From positions 62,001-126,000 of the forward strand of contig JAHZGX010000011.1 in NCBI GenBank assembly GCA_019420585.1: a stretch of 64,000 nucleotides of DNA, written 5' to 3'. This DNA is from Prevotellaceae bacterium. Its GTDB lineage: Bacteria; Bacteroidota; Bacteroidia; Bacteroidales; Bacteroidaceae. Both the position numbers and the translations under genes were made by a program. How positions within the stretch are numbered: the stretch's first letter is position 1; the number at the start of each line of letters is the position of its first letter. Shown piece by piece: positions 26,901-36,249 of this stretch. The notes beneath the pieces are model-generated. The model was given only the letters and a program-made list of their open reading frames with translations, was not told the origin of the DNA and ran no database searches.

Positions 26901-28544
26901 ATGGATGGTATCAAGCAGAAGGAATATGATGTGATTGTGATTGGTGGTGGTGCGACTGGCGTGGGCGTGGCGCGCGACTGCTCCATGCGTGGTCTGAGTG
27001 TGCTGCTGGTGGAGCGGAATGACTTGGCCACGGGAGCCACAGGCCGTAATCACGGATTGTTGCACAGTGGAGCACGCTATGCGGTCACAGACCAGGAGTC
27101 GGCTCGTGAATGTATAGAGGAAAACATGATACTCCGCCGCATAGCCCGTCCTTACGTGGAGCAGCATGACGGACTTTTCATCACTCTGCCCGAGGATGAC
27201 TTGGCTTACCAGTCGCGTTTTGTGGAGGCGTGCCGGAGGGCTGGCATCAGGGCCGATGTGCTCTCACCGGAGGAAGCCATGAGGCTGGAACCATCGGTTA
27301 ATCCCACGCTCATTGGTGCAGTAAGAGTGCCTGACGGTTCAGTTGATCCTTTCCGTTTGACTATGGCAAACGCATTGGATGCCTACAGGCATGGCGCAAA
27401 GATACTGACACACAATGAACTGATGTCTTTTGTCGTTGAGAGTGGCAGGATGCTCGGAGTGCGTGTCCGGGATTCCAGAAGCAAGGAAGAACGTGAGTAC
27501 AGGGCACGTGTGACGGTGAACGCGGCCGGCATCTGGGGCACGCTGGTGGCTCAGAAGGCGGGCGTGACGGTGAGCATGTTCCCAGCCAAAGGTTCTCTGC
27601 TCATCTTTGGTCACAGGGTAAACAACATGGTGATAAACCGCTGCCGTAAGCCAGCCAACGCTGACATACTGGTCCCCGGAGATGCCATAACTGTACTGGG
27701 CACCACTTCAGACCGTGTTCCCATTGATACTGTGGACGACATGAAAGTGACGCAGCAGGAGGTGGAGACGCTGTTGAGCGAAGGCATGCAACTGGTTCCT
27801 TCGCTGGCAAGTACCCGCATACTGAGGGCATACGCAGGAGTGCGTCCGCTGGTGGCCAGCGATGATGACCCCAGTGGCAGAAGCATAAGTCGGGGTATCG
27901 TATGCCTTGACCACGAGAAGCGTGACGGCCTGGCCGGCTTTATCACCATCACTGGAGGTAAACTTATGACCTACAGAGCAATGGCAGAGCAAGCCACTGA
28001 CATGGTGTGCCAAAAGCTGGGCGTGGACAAGCCTTGCATGACGGCAATGACCCCCTTGCCCGGTGCCGAGGAAAGCGAAGTGAAGATGCCAGAGAAGCAA
28101 ATCTTTGCGTTCATGGCACGCTTGGGGCGTCATGGTTCATTGGCGGGCAACATTGCTTCTGAAGACGAGTATGATAACTCGTTGATATGTGAGTGCGAGG
28201 AGGTTACCATTGGAGAGGTGAAGCATGCCATGAACAGCAGGTCGGTGGAAAGTATAGACCAGTTGCGCCGCCGTACCCGCGTGGGAATGGGCACCTGCCA
28301 GGGGCAATTGTGCACTTTCCGTGCAGCGTGTCTGGTAAGCCAGTTGCTGAAGAGAACACCTAAGGACACCATTGCCGACATTGCCTCGTTCGTAAATGAA
28401 CGCTGGAAGGGAATGTATCCGGTGGCTTGGGGAGCCACGCTAAGCGAGGCACGCCTCACGGCGCACATTTATCAGGATTTGTGCGGGATTGGAAACGAAG
28501 ACTTAAACATCACTCACGGCAGCACGAAAGAGGTTATCTGCTGA
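26901..28544 (+). CDS. glpA: Anaerobic glycerol-3-phosphate dehydrogenase subunit A
   Basis: GlpA is the FAD catalytic subunit that oxidises sn-glycerol-3-phosphate to dihydroxyacetone phosphate. The 547-residue protein has the FAD motif VIGGGATGVGVARD, ERNDLATGATGRNHGLLHSGARY, cut here at TGATGRNHGLLHSGAR, and a C-terminal BFD-like [2Fe-2S] domain with CECEEV and GTCQGQLC. No promoter box is visible in the 63 bp after fhs, so co-transcription with fhs is possible. It begins a run of six tightly placed genes. Confidence 0.95.
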   Translation: MDGIKQKEYDVIVIGGGATGVGVARDCSMRGLSVLLVERNDLATGATGRNHGLLHSGARYAVTDQESARECIEENMILRRIARPYVEQHDGLFITLPEDDLAYQSRFVEACRRAGIRADVLSPEEAMRLEPSVNPTLIGAVRVPDGSVDPFRLTMANALDAYRHGAKILTHNELMSFVVESGRMLGVRVRDSRSKEEREYRARVTVNAAGIWGTLVAQKAGVTVSMFPAKGSLLIFGHRVNNMVINRCRKPANADILVPGDAITVLGTTSDRVPIDTVDDMKVTQQEVETLLSEGMQLVPSLASTRILRAYAGVRPLVASDDDPSGRSISRGIVCLDHEKRDGLAGFITITGGKLMTYRAMAEQATDMVCQKLGVDKPCMTAMTPLPGAEESEVKMPEKQIFAFMARLGRHGSLAGNIASEDEYDNSLICECEEVTIGEVKHAMNSRSVESIDQLRRRTRVGMGTCQGQLCTFRAACLVSQLLKRTPKDTIADIASFVNERWKGMYPVAWGATLSEARLTAHIYQDLCGIGNEDLNITHGSTKEVIC

Positions 28545-28560
28545 CATAAGAAATACATCA

Positions 28561-29814
28561 ATGAAATTCGATAACATAATTATTGGCGGTGGGTTAAGCG
28601 GATTGCTTTGTGGCATTGCGCTGGCTCGTGAAGGATGCCATGTGGCTGTCATTGCTGCGGGGCAGAGCACATTGCATTTCAGTTCCGGGTCGTTTGATAT
28701 GCTGGGATATGACAGTGAAGGACAGGTGGTGACCAATCCTTTTGAGGCCATGCAGCAACTCCCTGCTGAGCATCCATATCGTGTTGTGGGAGTGGACAAG
28801 GTGCCGCTGCTGGCCACACAGGCATTAAGGATATTCACAGAAAGCGGACTCGTCGGTCATGGAGATGTGGCACATAACCATTACCGCCTGACTCCCATCG
28901 GTTCTCTCAGACCCACATGGTTCACTTTGGATGACTATCTTACCGTGCAGTCTCCCGACTCATTCCCTTATAAAAAGGTACTTCTTGTCAATGTTCCAGG
29001 TTTCCTGGATTTCCCCGTGTCGCTCATTGCGGAGGGATTAAACGGGCTGGGTGCCGAGGTGGAGCAGGCTTTGGTGTCTGTTCCTTCGCTGAAGCACAGG
29101 CGTCAGAGTCCTTCGGAAATGCGCTCATCCAATTTGGCGAAGGTGCTTGCCAGGGATAAGAAACTGCAGCAGATAGCTGCGCGTATCAATAAGATTGCCA
29201 CGGAGGTGGAGGTTGTCATCATGCCGGCAATCATCGGCATGGATTCGCAGGAGGCTGTGACATTTCTCCGAAGCCGCGTACAGAAACCTCTTCATTTCGT
29301 AAGCACCCTGCCTCCCTCTGTGCCTGGAGTGCGTGTGCAGACTCTTCTGCGCCGTCATTTTGCCAGCCTGGGTGGGGTGTACATGCTGGGCAACATGGTG
29401 ACGGGGGGACATTTTGAGGGCGGCAGACTTCGCTATGTGGAGACGTCACTGCTCCCGGATGAGCACCTGGAGGCTGATGATTTTGTGCTTGCCACAGGAT
29501 CCTTTGCCAGTGACGGCCTGAAATCCAATTACGAGAAAGTGTATGAACCTGTGTTTGAACTTGATGTCACGGCACCGTCCGACCGCATGCAATGGGTAAG
29601 TCCATCGGTCTTTGATGACCAGCCATACATGTATTATGGTGTGAAGGTAAACGGTAATCTGCAGGTACAGAAAGAGGGTCAGACAGTGAGCAACCTCTAT
29701 GCAGTGGGGGCTGTACTCGGCGGGCACAATGCGGTGAAGCAGGCTGACGGAGCCGGTGTGGACATGGTGACGGCCTTGTGTGTGGCGCAGCATATACTGG
29801 AGAAACAAGATTAA
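28561..29814 (+). CDS. glpB: Anaerobic glycerol-3-phosphate dehydrogenase subunit B
   Basis: GlpB is the second flavoprotein subunit, which passes electrons from GlpA to the membrane anchor GlpC. The 417-residue protein has the FAD Rossmann start IIGGGLSGLLCGIALAREG, the HFSSGSFDMLGY region and a C-terminal GAVLGGHNAVKQADGAGVD typical of GlpB. It follows glpA by 16 bp. Confidence 0.93.
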   Translation: MKFDNIIIGGGLSGLLCGIALAREGCHVAVIAAGQSTLHFSSGSFDMLGYDSEGQVVTNPFEAMQQLPAEHPYRVVGVDKVPLLATQALRIFTESGLVGHGDVAHNHYRLTPIGSLRPTWFTLDDYLTVQSPDSFPYKKVLLVNVPGFLDFPVSLIAEGLNGLGAEVEQALVSVPSLKHRRQSPSEMRSSNLAKVLARDKKLQQIAARINKIATEVEVVIMPAIIGMDSQEAVTFLRSRVQKPLHFVSTLPPSVPGVRVQTLLRRHFASLGGVYMLGNMVTGGHFEGGRLRYVETSLLPDEHLEADDFVLATGSFASDGLKSNYEKVYEPVFELDVTAPSDRMQWVSPSVFDDQPYMYYGVKVNGNLQVQKEGQTVSNLYAVGAVLGGHNAVKQADGAGVDMVTALCVAQHILEKQD

Positions 29815-29822
29815 GGAAAGAT

Positions 29823-31103
29823 ATGTCCAAGAAGATACAACTGCTGAGCATCAGTGAGAAGGAACTGGAGGCGTGCCTCAAGTGTTCGATATGTACTGTG
29901 TATTGTCCGGTATCGGGTGTCACCACCCGTTATCCAGGCCCTAAGCAGGCCGGTCCCGATGGTGAGCGATACCGGATGAAAGACCCCCGCTATTATGATG
30001 ACAAGGCTCTGAAGATGTGCCTGAACTGCAAACGCTGCGAGGTGGCATGCCCACAGGGAGTGCAGATTGGAGACATTATACAGAGTGCGCGCATCCGTTA
30101 TGCACCCTACGCACGCTCTTGGCGTCCTTTCCCTTTCCTGCGTGAGACATTGCTCTGCAATACTGACATCGTGGGTACAATGGCTACGCACATGGCACCC
30201 ATTGTGAACGGAATGCTCTCCATGCCGCTCTTCAAGACTGTGTTCATGCATGGTATCATGGCCGTGGACAAACGCAGGACAATGCCCAAGTATGCATCGC
30301 AGACCTTCCGCAAATGGTATCAGAAAAATTGTGCAGAGGAACAACTGAGGTATCCTCACCAGGTGGGTTTCTTCCATGGATGTTATGTAAATTACAACTA
30401 TCCGCAGCTGGGACAGGATCTTGTGAAGGTGATGAACGCCATCGGCTATGGTGTGCAGTTATTGGAGGGCGAGAAATGTTGCGGAGTGGCCAAGATAACC
30501 AATAGCATGCCGCGTGAGGCACGCCGCCAGGGAGTGGCCAACATGGCTGCCATGAGGCGCGCAACAGCGCAGGGTATGGATATCATAGCCACGGGAAGCA
30601 CCTGCACTTTCACCATGCGTGAGGAATATGACCACCTGTTGCATATCAATAATGACGTGGCGCGCAAGCATCTCTCGTTGGCCACCAGGTATATCTTCCG
30701 GCTGGTGGACCGTGGCAGGGTGAAACTGGCATTTCGTCCAGACTACCGCCGTAGGCTGGCTTACCATACGGCCTGTCACATGGAACGTCTCGGATGGGCG
30801 ATTTACAGCACGGAACTCATGAAGATGATTCCCGGTGTGGACCTTGTCATTCTGGATTCTCAGTGCTGTGGTATCGGGGGGACTTATGGCTATAAGGTGG
30901 AGAACTATGGCATATCCCAGAAGATTGGAGCCAGCCTGTTCCGCCAGATAGAGGATGCTCATGCCGACTTGGTTGTGTGCGACTGTGAGACATGCAAGAT
31001 GCAGATAGAAATGTCCACGCAGGCTCATGTCATGCATCCAATCTCCATCTTGGCCGAAGCCTTGGACGTGGAGGAGACCCGACGGCTGAATGGATTGGCT
31101 TGA
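29823..31103 (+). CDS. glpC: Anaerobic glycerol-3-phosphate dehydrogenase subunit C
   Basis: GlpC anchors the complex to the membrane and hands electrons to menaquinone. The 426-residue protein has two 4Fe-4S motifs near the N-terminus (CLKCSICTVYCP and CLNCKRCEVACP) and two CCG domains (EGEKCCG and LDSQCCGIGGTYG). The start at 29823 (MSKKIQLLSISEKE) removes a short unconserved extension that overlaps glpB. The gap to glpB is 8 bp. Confidence 0.93.
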   Translation: MSKKIQLLSISEKELEACLKCSICTVYCPVSGVTTRYPGPKQAGPDGERYRMKDPRYYDDKALKMCLNCKRCEVACPQGVQIGDIIQSARIRYAPYARSWRPFPFLRETLLCNTDIVGTMATHMAPIVNGMLSMPLFKTVFMHGIMAVDKRRTMPKYASQTFRKWYQKNCAEEQLRYPHQVGFFHGCYVNYNYPQLGQDLVKVMNAIGYGVQLLEGEKCCGVAKITNSMPREARRQGVANMAAMRRATAQGMDIIATGSTCTFTMREEYDHLLHINNDVARKHLSLATRYIFRLVDRGRVKLAFRPDYRRRLAYHTACHMERLGWAIYSTELMKMIPGVDLVILDSQCCGIGGTYGYKVENYGISQKIGASLFRQIEDAHADLVVCDCETCKMQIEMSTQAHVMHPISILAEALDVEETRRLNGLA

Positions 31104-31148
31104 ATGCCTGAATGTGACAAACAACTAACGTAACTAATCATACTGAAT

Positions 31149-32480
31149 ATGGACAGAGTACAATTGGCGCTGAAGAATTCCACTCAGACACGTGCCCTGG
31201 AGATTGGCACTGGGGTGCTGGAGAAAGTGACTGAGGTGTTCCGAAGTCAGTTTCCTGGCAGCAAGGCTGTGGTGGTGGCTCATCAAGCCACATGGCGTGT
31301 GGCGGGCGAGCGAGTGGATGCTCTCTTGCGTCAAGCCGGCATAGAGGTGCAGGCTCCCATTGTGTTTCATGACGCTGACATGCATGCCGAATGGAAGTAC
31401 ATAGAGGAGTTGGACGGATTGCTTTCGCAGACAGATGCTGTGGCAGTTGCCGTAGGATCGGGCACTATCAATGACATCACAAAACTCTGCTCCGAGCATC
31501 AGCACCGTCCTTACATGGTGGTAGCCACTGCGGCCTCCATGGATGGCTACGTTGCTTTTGGAGCCTCAATCACCAAGGATGGCATCAAGAGCACTTATCG
31601 GTGTGCCGCTCCCAAGGCTGTGGTGGCCGATGTGGCAGTGTTGGCCACGGCTCCTGCCAGCATGACTGCCAGCGGATATGCCGACCTGATGGCCAAGGTG
31701 CCTGCCGGAGCCGACTGGATTGTGGCTGATGTGTTGGGGGTGGAGCCTGTTGCTTCCATCCCATGGGACATTGTGCAAGGTGGGCTCCATGATGCCTTGG
31801 CAGACCCTGTGGCCTGTAAGGCCGGCAATCCTGAAGCACTGAGAGCCTTAGCCGAAGGACTTATGCTGGGGGGATTTGCCATGCAGGCATACCCGCAATC
31901 CAGCCGTCCGGCCAGCGGGGCAGAGCATCAGATAAGCCATCTGCTCAATATGGATCACTTTGTGATGTCCAATGGACAGGCTCCGTCGCACGGGTTTCAG
32001 GTAAGCATCGGCACCATCGTCTCTCTCTTCTTCTATGAGCAATTGCTCAAGACAGACTTTACCTCACTTGACATTGATACCTTGGTGAGCCGTTGGCCGT
32101 CACTTGAGGAACAGAAGGAAGAGTCGTTGCGCATGTTCAGCAACTCGGATTTCCCCACCTTTGCCGCAGGTGAGGTAGAGGCCAAATACTCTTCGCCCGA
32201 GGAGTTACGCCGCCATTTCATGATTATGCAAGAAAGGCAGGGTGAACTGAAGGAACGTCTGCGCGGGCAATTGATTACCGTGAGCCAGGCCATTGAACGC
32301 CTGAGGGCTGTGGGTGCACCCGTCCATCCCCGGGACATTGACCTCTCCAGAGAGCAGATGCGAACCAGTATCATACGTGCCCAACAGATACGTCGGCGTT
32401 ACACCATCTTCGATGTGGCGGTGCGCATGGGCAAGATGGAGGAATGGACAGACCTTTTGATGACCACCTGTTTTGCATGA
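31149..32480 (+). CDS. AraM-type sn-glycerol-1-phosphate dehydrogenase
   Basis: The 443-residue protein belongs to the iron/zinc-dependent group 3 dehydrogenases: GSGTINDITKL (NAD binding), then the metal ligands GGLHDALADP, GAEHQISHLLNMDH and PSHGFQVSIGT. The family includes archaeal G1P dehydrogenase and Bacillus AraM (EgsA), which reduce dihydroxyacetone phosphate to sn-glycerol-1-phosphate. It is longer than AraM (about 394 residues), with an extra helical tail. It sits between glpC and a GlpT-like gene, so DHAP made by GlpABC could feed it. The stereochemistry of its product is inferred, not shown. Confidence 0.82.
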   Translation: MDRVQLALKNSTQTRALEIGTGVLEKVTEVFRSQFPGSKAVVVAHQATWRVAGERVDALLRQAGIEVQAPIVFHDADMHAEWKYIEELDGLLSQTDAVAVAVGSGTINDITKLCSEHQHRPYMVVATAASMDGYVAFGASITKDGIKSTYRCAAPKAVVADVAVLATAPASMTASGYADLMAKVPAGADWIVADVLGVEPVASIPWDIVQGGLHDALADPVACKAGNPEALRALAEGLMLGGFAMQAYPQSSRPASGAEHQISHLLNMDHFVMSNGQAPSHGFQVSIGTIVSLFFYEQLLKTDFTSLDIDTLVSRWPSLEEQKEESLRMFSNSDFPTFAAGEVEAKYSSPEELRRHFMIMQERQGELKERLRGQLITVSQAIERLRAVGAPVHPRDIDLSREQMRTSIIRAQQIRRRYTIFDVAVRMGKMEEWTDLLMTTCFA

Positions 32481-32534
32481 GCAAGGGCATCCACATCCCA
32501 ATGAGAAAACAAACACACAGTCGAATATAAGACA

Positions 32535-33986
32535 ATGAAAACCAACAAAAGTTTCCTGTATTGGCAGTGGCGCACCATCATCATTACGATGATAGGTTAT
32601 GCCCTGTTCTATTTTGTCCGCAAGAACTTCTCGTTCGCCATCCCCGGACTCAGTGCCGAGTATGGCATCACAAAGACCAGTTTCGGAATTATCATGACCC
32701 TTGTCACCGTGGTCTATGGACTCAGCCGTTTCCTCAATGGTTTCATGGCCGACCGTATGAATGCGCGTTACCACATGGCGGTGGGCCTTCTGCTTTGTGC
32801 CGTGGCCAACTATGCATTCGGATTTGGCGCTGACCTCAGTGCGCTGATAACGGGTGACACTTCAGGGCCACAGTTCACCAACACCATGGTGCTGGTGTTT
32901 GGTATTATCCTGCTGTTGAACAACTTTTTCCAGGGAAGCGGATTCCCTCCGTGTGCTCGCCTGCTTAGCCACTGGATTCCATCCAATGAACTTGCCACCA
33001 AAATGTCAGTGTGGAACACTTCCCATTCAGTTGGTGCCAGCATCGTGGCCATCTTGTGTGGCTACGTAATGGGCACGCTTGGAGTCAACATGGCTGCCAA
33101 TCCCGACATTGTGGCCTCTATAGCCACCAACCTCCATGTGGACATGGCCGATGCAGAGCGCATGCAGGGAGTCATTGAGTCGGCTGCCCATTATGGGGCA
33201 TGGCGCTGGTGTTTCTGGATTCCCGCCACCATAGCCTTGGCCGGATCGGTGTTCGTGTTTGCTTTCCTGCGTGACACTCCTTCTTCGGTGGGGCTTGAGG
33301 AGATTCATCAAGTCAACAAGAAAGGCAGTGAGGGTGGTGCGGAATACAAGGCGTTCCTGCGCAAGATGGTGTTCAGAAACCGTTGGATATGGATACTGGC
33401 CATTTCCAATTTCTTGGTCTACATCGTACGTTTTGCGGTTCTTGATTGGGGACCCACGTTCCTGAAGGAAGCCCGTGGCATGAGCCTTTCTCATGCGGGA
33501 TGGACGGTGGCCGTTTTCGAGATATTCGGCATCCTGGGCACCTTGTTCTTCGGATGGATAACCGACCGCTGGCTACACGGGCGCGCCCATCGTACCTGCC
33601 TGTTCTGCATGGTAGGTGTGGCCGTGTTCATGGGCATTTTCCTCTCGCTGCCTGCGCAGACTCCTGCGTGGGTCATGGTGATAGTACTGGCCATGGCCGG
33701 CTTCTGCATCTATGGCCCCCAGGCTCTCATTGGCATCTCTGCTGCCAACCAGGCCACCAATCGCGCTGCTGCCACAGCCAATGGATTTGTGGGACTGTTC
33801 GGTTATGCCAGCGGCCTGGTGTCGGGCATAGGCGTGGGCATGTTTGTTGACTTGATGAACAAGGTCAGTCCCGAGCGCAGTTGGGACTATGTGTTTATGG
33901 GCATGATAGGTGTAGCCCTGCTGGGCGTTGTCACCTTCAGCACGATGTGGAAAGCAAAAGCCGACGGATATGGAACAGAAGATTAA
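32535..33986 (+). CDS. glpT: GlpT/UhpC-like organophosphate:phosphate antiporter (MFS)
   Basis: The 483-residue protein has twelve predicted helices and OPA-family motifs: YALFYFVRKNFSFAIPGL, the loop GFMADRMNARYHMAVG, FFQGSGFPPCARLLSHWIP and GPQALIGISAANQATNRAA, cut here at GPQALIGISAANQAT. OPA transporters swap glycerol-3-phosphate or sugar phosphates for inorganic phosphate. Glycerol-3-phosphate is the probable substrate from context. Its end overlaps the HAD gene start by 17 bp. Confidence 0.88.
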   Translation: MKTNKSFLYWQWRTIIITMIGYALFYFVRKNFSFAIPGLSAEYGITKTSFGIIMTLVTVVYGLSRFLNGFMADRMNARYHMAVGLLLCAVANYAFGFGADLSALITGDTSGPQFTNTMVLVFGIILLLNNFFQGSGFPPCARLLSHWIPSNELATKMSVWNTSHSVGASIVAILCGYVMGTLGVNMAANPDIVASIATNLHVDMADAERMQGVIESAAHYGAWRWCFWIPATIALAGSVFVFAFLRDTPSSVGLEEIHQVNKKGSEGGAEYKAFLRKMVFRNRWIWILAISNFLVYIVRFAVLDWGPTFLKEARGMSLSHAGWTVAVFEIFGILGTLFFGWITDRWLHGRAHRTCLFCMVGVAVFMGIFLSLPAQTPAWVMVIVLAMAGFCIYGPQALIGISAANQATNRAAATANGFVGLFGYASGLVSGIGVGMFVDLMNKVSPERSWDYVFMGMIGVALLGVVTFSTMWKAKADGYGTED

Positions 33987-34800
33987 GGAACTCCTGAGAG
34001 GCGTGCGCCATGTGGCGCTTGACATGGACGGAACCATTTACATGGGGAGCAGCCTCTTCCCCTTCACCATCCCCTTCCTTGAAAGACTGAACGAGATGGG
34101 TATCACCTACTCGTTCCTGACCAATAACCCCAGCAAGAGCATCGAGGCATATCTGCAGAAACTCGCCCACATGGGCATCCAAGCCACGGAGAAGGAGATA
34201 TACAACACCACGATAGCCACCATTGACTACATACACTCCCATTTCCCCCAGGCCAGGAAACTATTCCTGCTGGGCACGCCCAGCATGACGGAGCAGTTTG
34301 TGAAGGCTGGTTTCATCTCCACTGCAGATGACCCCGATGATGTGCCCGACGTGGTGGTGGCGGCGTTTGACATGACTCTGACTTACAGCCGTGCCTGCCG
34401 TGCGGCCTGGTGGGTCAGCCAAGGATTGCCCTATATAGCCACCAACCCAGACCTGGTGTGTCCCACGAACGAGCGTACCATACTGGTGGACTGTGGCAGC
34501 ATATGCCGCATGCTGGAGTCGGCCACCGGGCGCAAGCCGGACATCACACTGGGCAAGCCGGATCCGAACATGCTGCTGGGCATACAGCAGCAGATGGGAC
34601 TCCGCCCCGAGCAGATATGCATGGTGGGTGACCGTATCTACACCGACATTGCCATGGCACACAATGCCGGAGCCGTGGGATGCCTGGTACTCTCGGGAGA
34701 GACAACCATTGAGGTGGCACGGCAGGCACCCCGCCAACCTGATATCATTGCCCGTGACATAGAACAACTGGGCGAATGGTTGGCCGAGAGCAGGCGTTAA
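33970..34800 (+). CDS. HAD-IIA phosphatase (NagD/p-nitrophenylphosphatase-like)
   Basis: The 276-residue protein shows motif I (ALDMDGTIYMGSSLFP), motif II Thr in FLTNNPS, motif III Lys in LGKPDPNM and motif IV MVGDRIYTDIAMA. HAD-IIA enzymes dephosphorylate small molecules such as glycerol phosphates or phosphoglycolate. With G1P dehydrogenase next to it, a glycerol-1/3-phosphate phosphatase is an attractive but untested guess. The start at 33970 keeps the family opening; the earlier ATG (33928) lies inside the transporter frame. Confidence 0.88.
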   Translation: MEQKIKELLRGVRHVALDMDGTIYMGSSLFPFTIPFLERLNEMGITYSFLTNNPSKSIEAYLQKLAHMGIQATEKEIYNTTIATIDYIHSHFPQARKLFLLGTPSMTEQFVKAGFISTADDPDDVPDVVVAAFDMTLTYSRACRAAWWVSQGLPYIATNPDLVCPTNERTILVDCGSICRMLESATGRKPDITLGKPDPNMLLGIQQQMGLRPEQICMVGDRIYTDIAMAHNAGAVGCLVLSGETTIEVARQAPRQPDIIARDIEQLGEWLAESRR

Positions 34801-34829
34801 CACTCAGGAAGAACAATAATACAGAGAAT

Positions 34830-35252
34830 ATGAGAGCACGTACATTATTGACGGCATGCCTGTTTGTCACCGGCATGTTGCTGGCTCCCCACTGCGCGGT
34901 GGCCGTAGAGACAAGCGTAATGGCAGAGAAGGCCGACTCCGTGTATGGAGTCGTAGACGAACTGGCTCATTTTCCCGGGGGGGATGAGGCCCTTATGAGT
35001 TTCCTCACCATGAATCTTCATTACCCCGAAGCCATGCGTCAGCAGGGAAAGTCTGGCCGGGTGTTCGTTACCTTTGAGATCAGCAAGAAAGGAAAGATAA
35101 TAAATCCCAGAATCATCAAGACTCCTGATGAGGGATTCAATGAAGAGGTCATCCGTTTCATGAAATCCATGCCCAAGTGGCAACCGGCCAAGGTGAAAGG
35201 GAAGAAGGTTACCTCCAGGATGACGCTTCCCATCATGTTCCGCCTGCCATGA
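34830..35252 (+). CDS. Exported TonB C-terminal domain protein
   Basis: The 140-residue protein has a signal peptide (about residues 1-25, hydrophobic MLLAPHCAVAV region), a short linker and a TonB-C domain: FPGGDEALMSFLTMNLHYPEAM, cut here at FPGGDEALMSFLTMNL, then GRVFVTFEISKKGKI and the C-terminal strand. It lacks a transmembrane TonB anchor, so it is unlikely to be the energy-transducing TonB itself. Such short TonB-C proteins are common in Bacteroidetes. It starts 29 bp after the HAD gene; a hairpin follows at 35272-35306. Confidence 0.83.
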   Translation: MRARTLLTACLFVTGMLLAPHCAVAVETSVMAEKADSVYGVVDELAHFPGGDEALMSFLTMNLHYPEAMRQQGKSGRVFVTFEISKKGKIINPRIIKTPDEGFNEEVIRFMKSMPKWQPAKVKGKKVTSRMTLPIMFRLP

Positions 35253-35271
35253 TAAAGGTATCTTGATTCCT

Positions 35272-35306
35272 CGGGGCTGTGTCGTAATGAAATAGGCACA
35301 GCCCCG
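35272..35306 (+). terminator. Terminator of the fhs-glp-HAD-TonB-C unit
   Basis: CGGGGCTGTG (35272-35281) pairs with CACAGCCCCG (35297-35306) over a 15-nt loop, then AAATTGTTTTCC. The interspersed repeat copy A begins directly after it. Confidence 0.7.
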
Positions 35307-35311
35307 AAATT

Positions 35312-36077
35312 GTTTTCCTGCCGGCTATTTTTTTCCAGTTGGGGAAAATTATTTCTCTGACTGGAAACTTTTTTCCCCCAGTCGGACAACGCCCGGCCTC
35401 AGGCCGCACCCGGCAGGGCGGAGATGGCCGCACAGGCCATCATGGCCTACCGGAAAAGGGAGATGAGGTGACACGGCAGGGGGCGCAGGGGATGACCTGG
35501 CCTGGGGAGGGAGAGAGTCTCCCGTAAAGGCAGACTCCGTGCCTCCATGCCGTTTCTGTGTTTCAATGTTTCAGCGTTTCAACCAAAAACAAGAGGGTAT
35601 GCAAAACCCATTATCCCCTCTTTAAGAGTGTATATCTTATTATTATTTAATTAGTTATAATATATATAATATAAGGGGGGGGAGGAGAAGTGGCACCCTT
35701 CTTTTTTTATTGAAACGCTGAAACACTGAAACGCTGAGACAGCCCACCCACAGGAAAAGACAGACTTAATTCCCTAAAAAGCAATGAAGTACGGCATTTT
35801 CTGTAAGACCGCACCGGCGATGTCCAAGCCCGGTCGGGGTGGATTTACCCCCAAAAACTCCTCAAAAATGGGAGTTAAAAGGCACGTGAAACGCCCTTTT
35901 TGACGGAAATTCCAACTCGGTCTACCCGTTTGGCCGGCATGAGACTCATGTTTCTTGCCAACAGGAATCGCTCGATTTGCGCCGGATGATGTGCCCCACG
36001 GGGCTCCTCGGGCACGGAAAGGGCACGGCAGGGTCATCTTTTGGGGGCTCTCATGCGCCTTTTCGCAGGCATGGGGA
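35312..36077. repeat. Interspersed repeat, copy A (about 766 bp)
   Basis: This stretch aligns with copy B (55743-56463). Shared blocks are the left flank (35312 to about 35490), a 43-nt identical core (35631-35673), and the right flank (35749-36077), which opens with an 82-nt perfectly identical run (35749-35830 against 56135-56216). Only the core-flanking arms differ. A conserved hairpin ATGGCC-gcaca-GGCCAT lies at 35424-35440. No coding frame is preserved between the copies: a one-base difference near 35893 breaks the plus-strand frame. Homology fades out near 36110. I recognise no transposase or known RNA. Confidence 0.9.
35552..35740. repeat. Long imperfect hairpin built from 8-bp tandem units (copy A)
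   Basis: The left arm is four 8-bp units starting GTTTC at 35552, 35560, 35568 and 35576. The right arm has GAAAC at 35712, 35720 and 35728 and GAGAC at 35736. The inner 16 bases, GTTTCAGCGTTTCAA-type against TTGAAACGCTGAAAC, pair perfectly, with mismatches only in the outer units. Pairing continues inwards near the AAAAA/GGGT stretch. The 43-nt AT-rich core sits in the loop. Confidence 0.88.
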
Positions 36078-36249
36078 TGGCACAGGACAGAGTTCCTCCG
36101 GGCAGGCAAGGAAAATAGTCCTTGTCCTTTTGGGGCAAGCAAGGGAAACATATCTCAGCCTGATGGCCGATTGGGGGGTAATGGTTCCCTTGGTGTTTCC
36201 TTGACAGATTCACGCCATCCTGTTCAATAGATTGCCTTGTTGCATTAGT

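Noticed and set aside
35774..36151. 125-residue minus-strand frame in repeat copy A
   Set aside because: The corresponding frame in copy B lacks a start and ends earlier, so coding is not conserved between copies.
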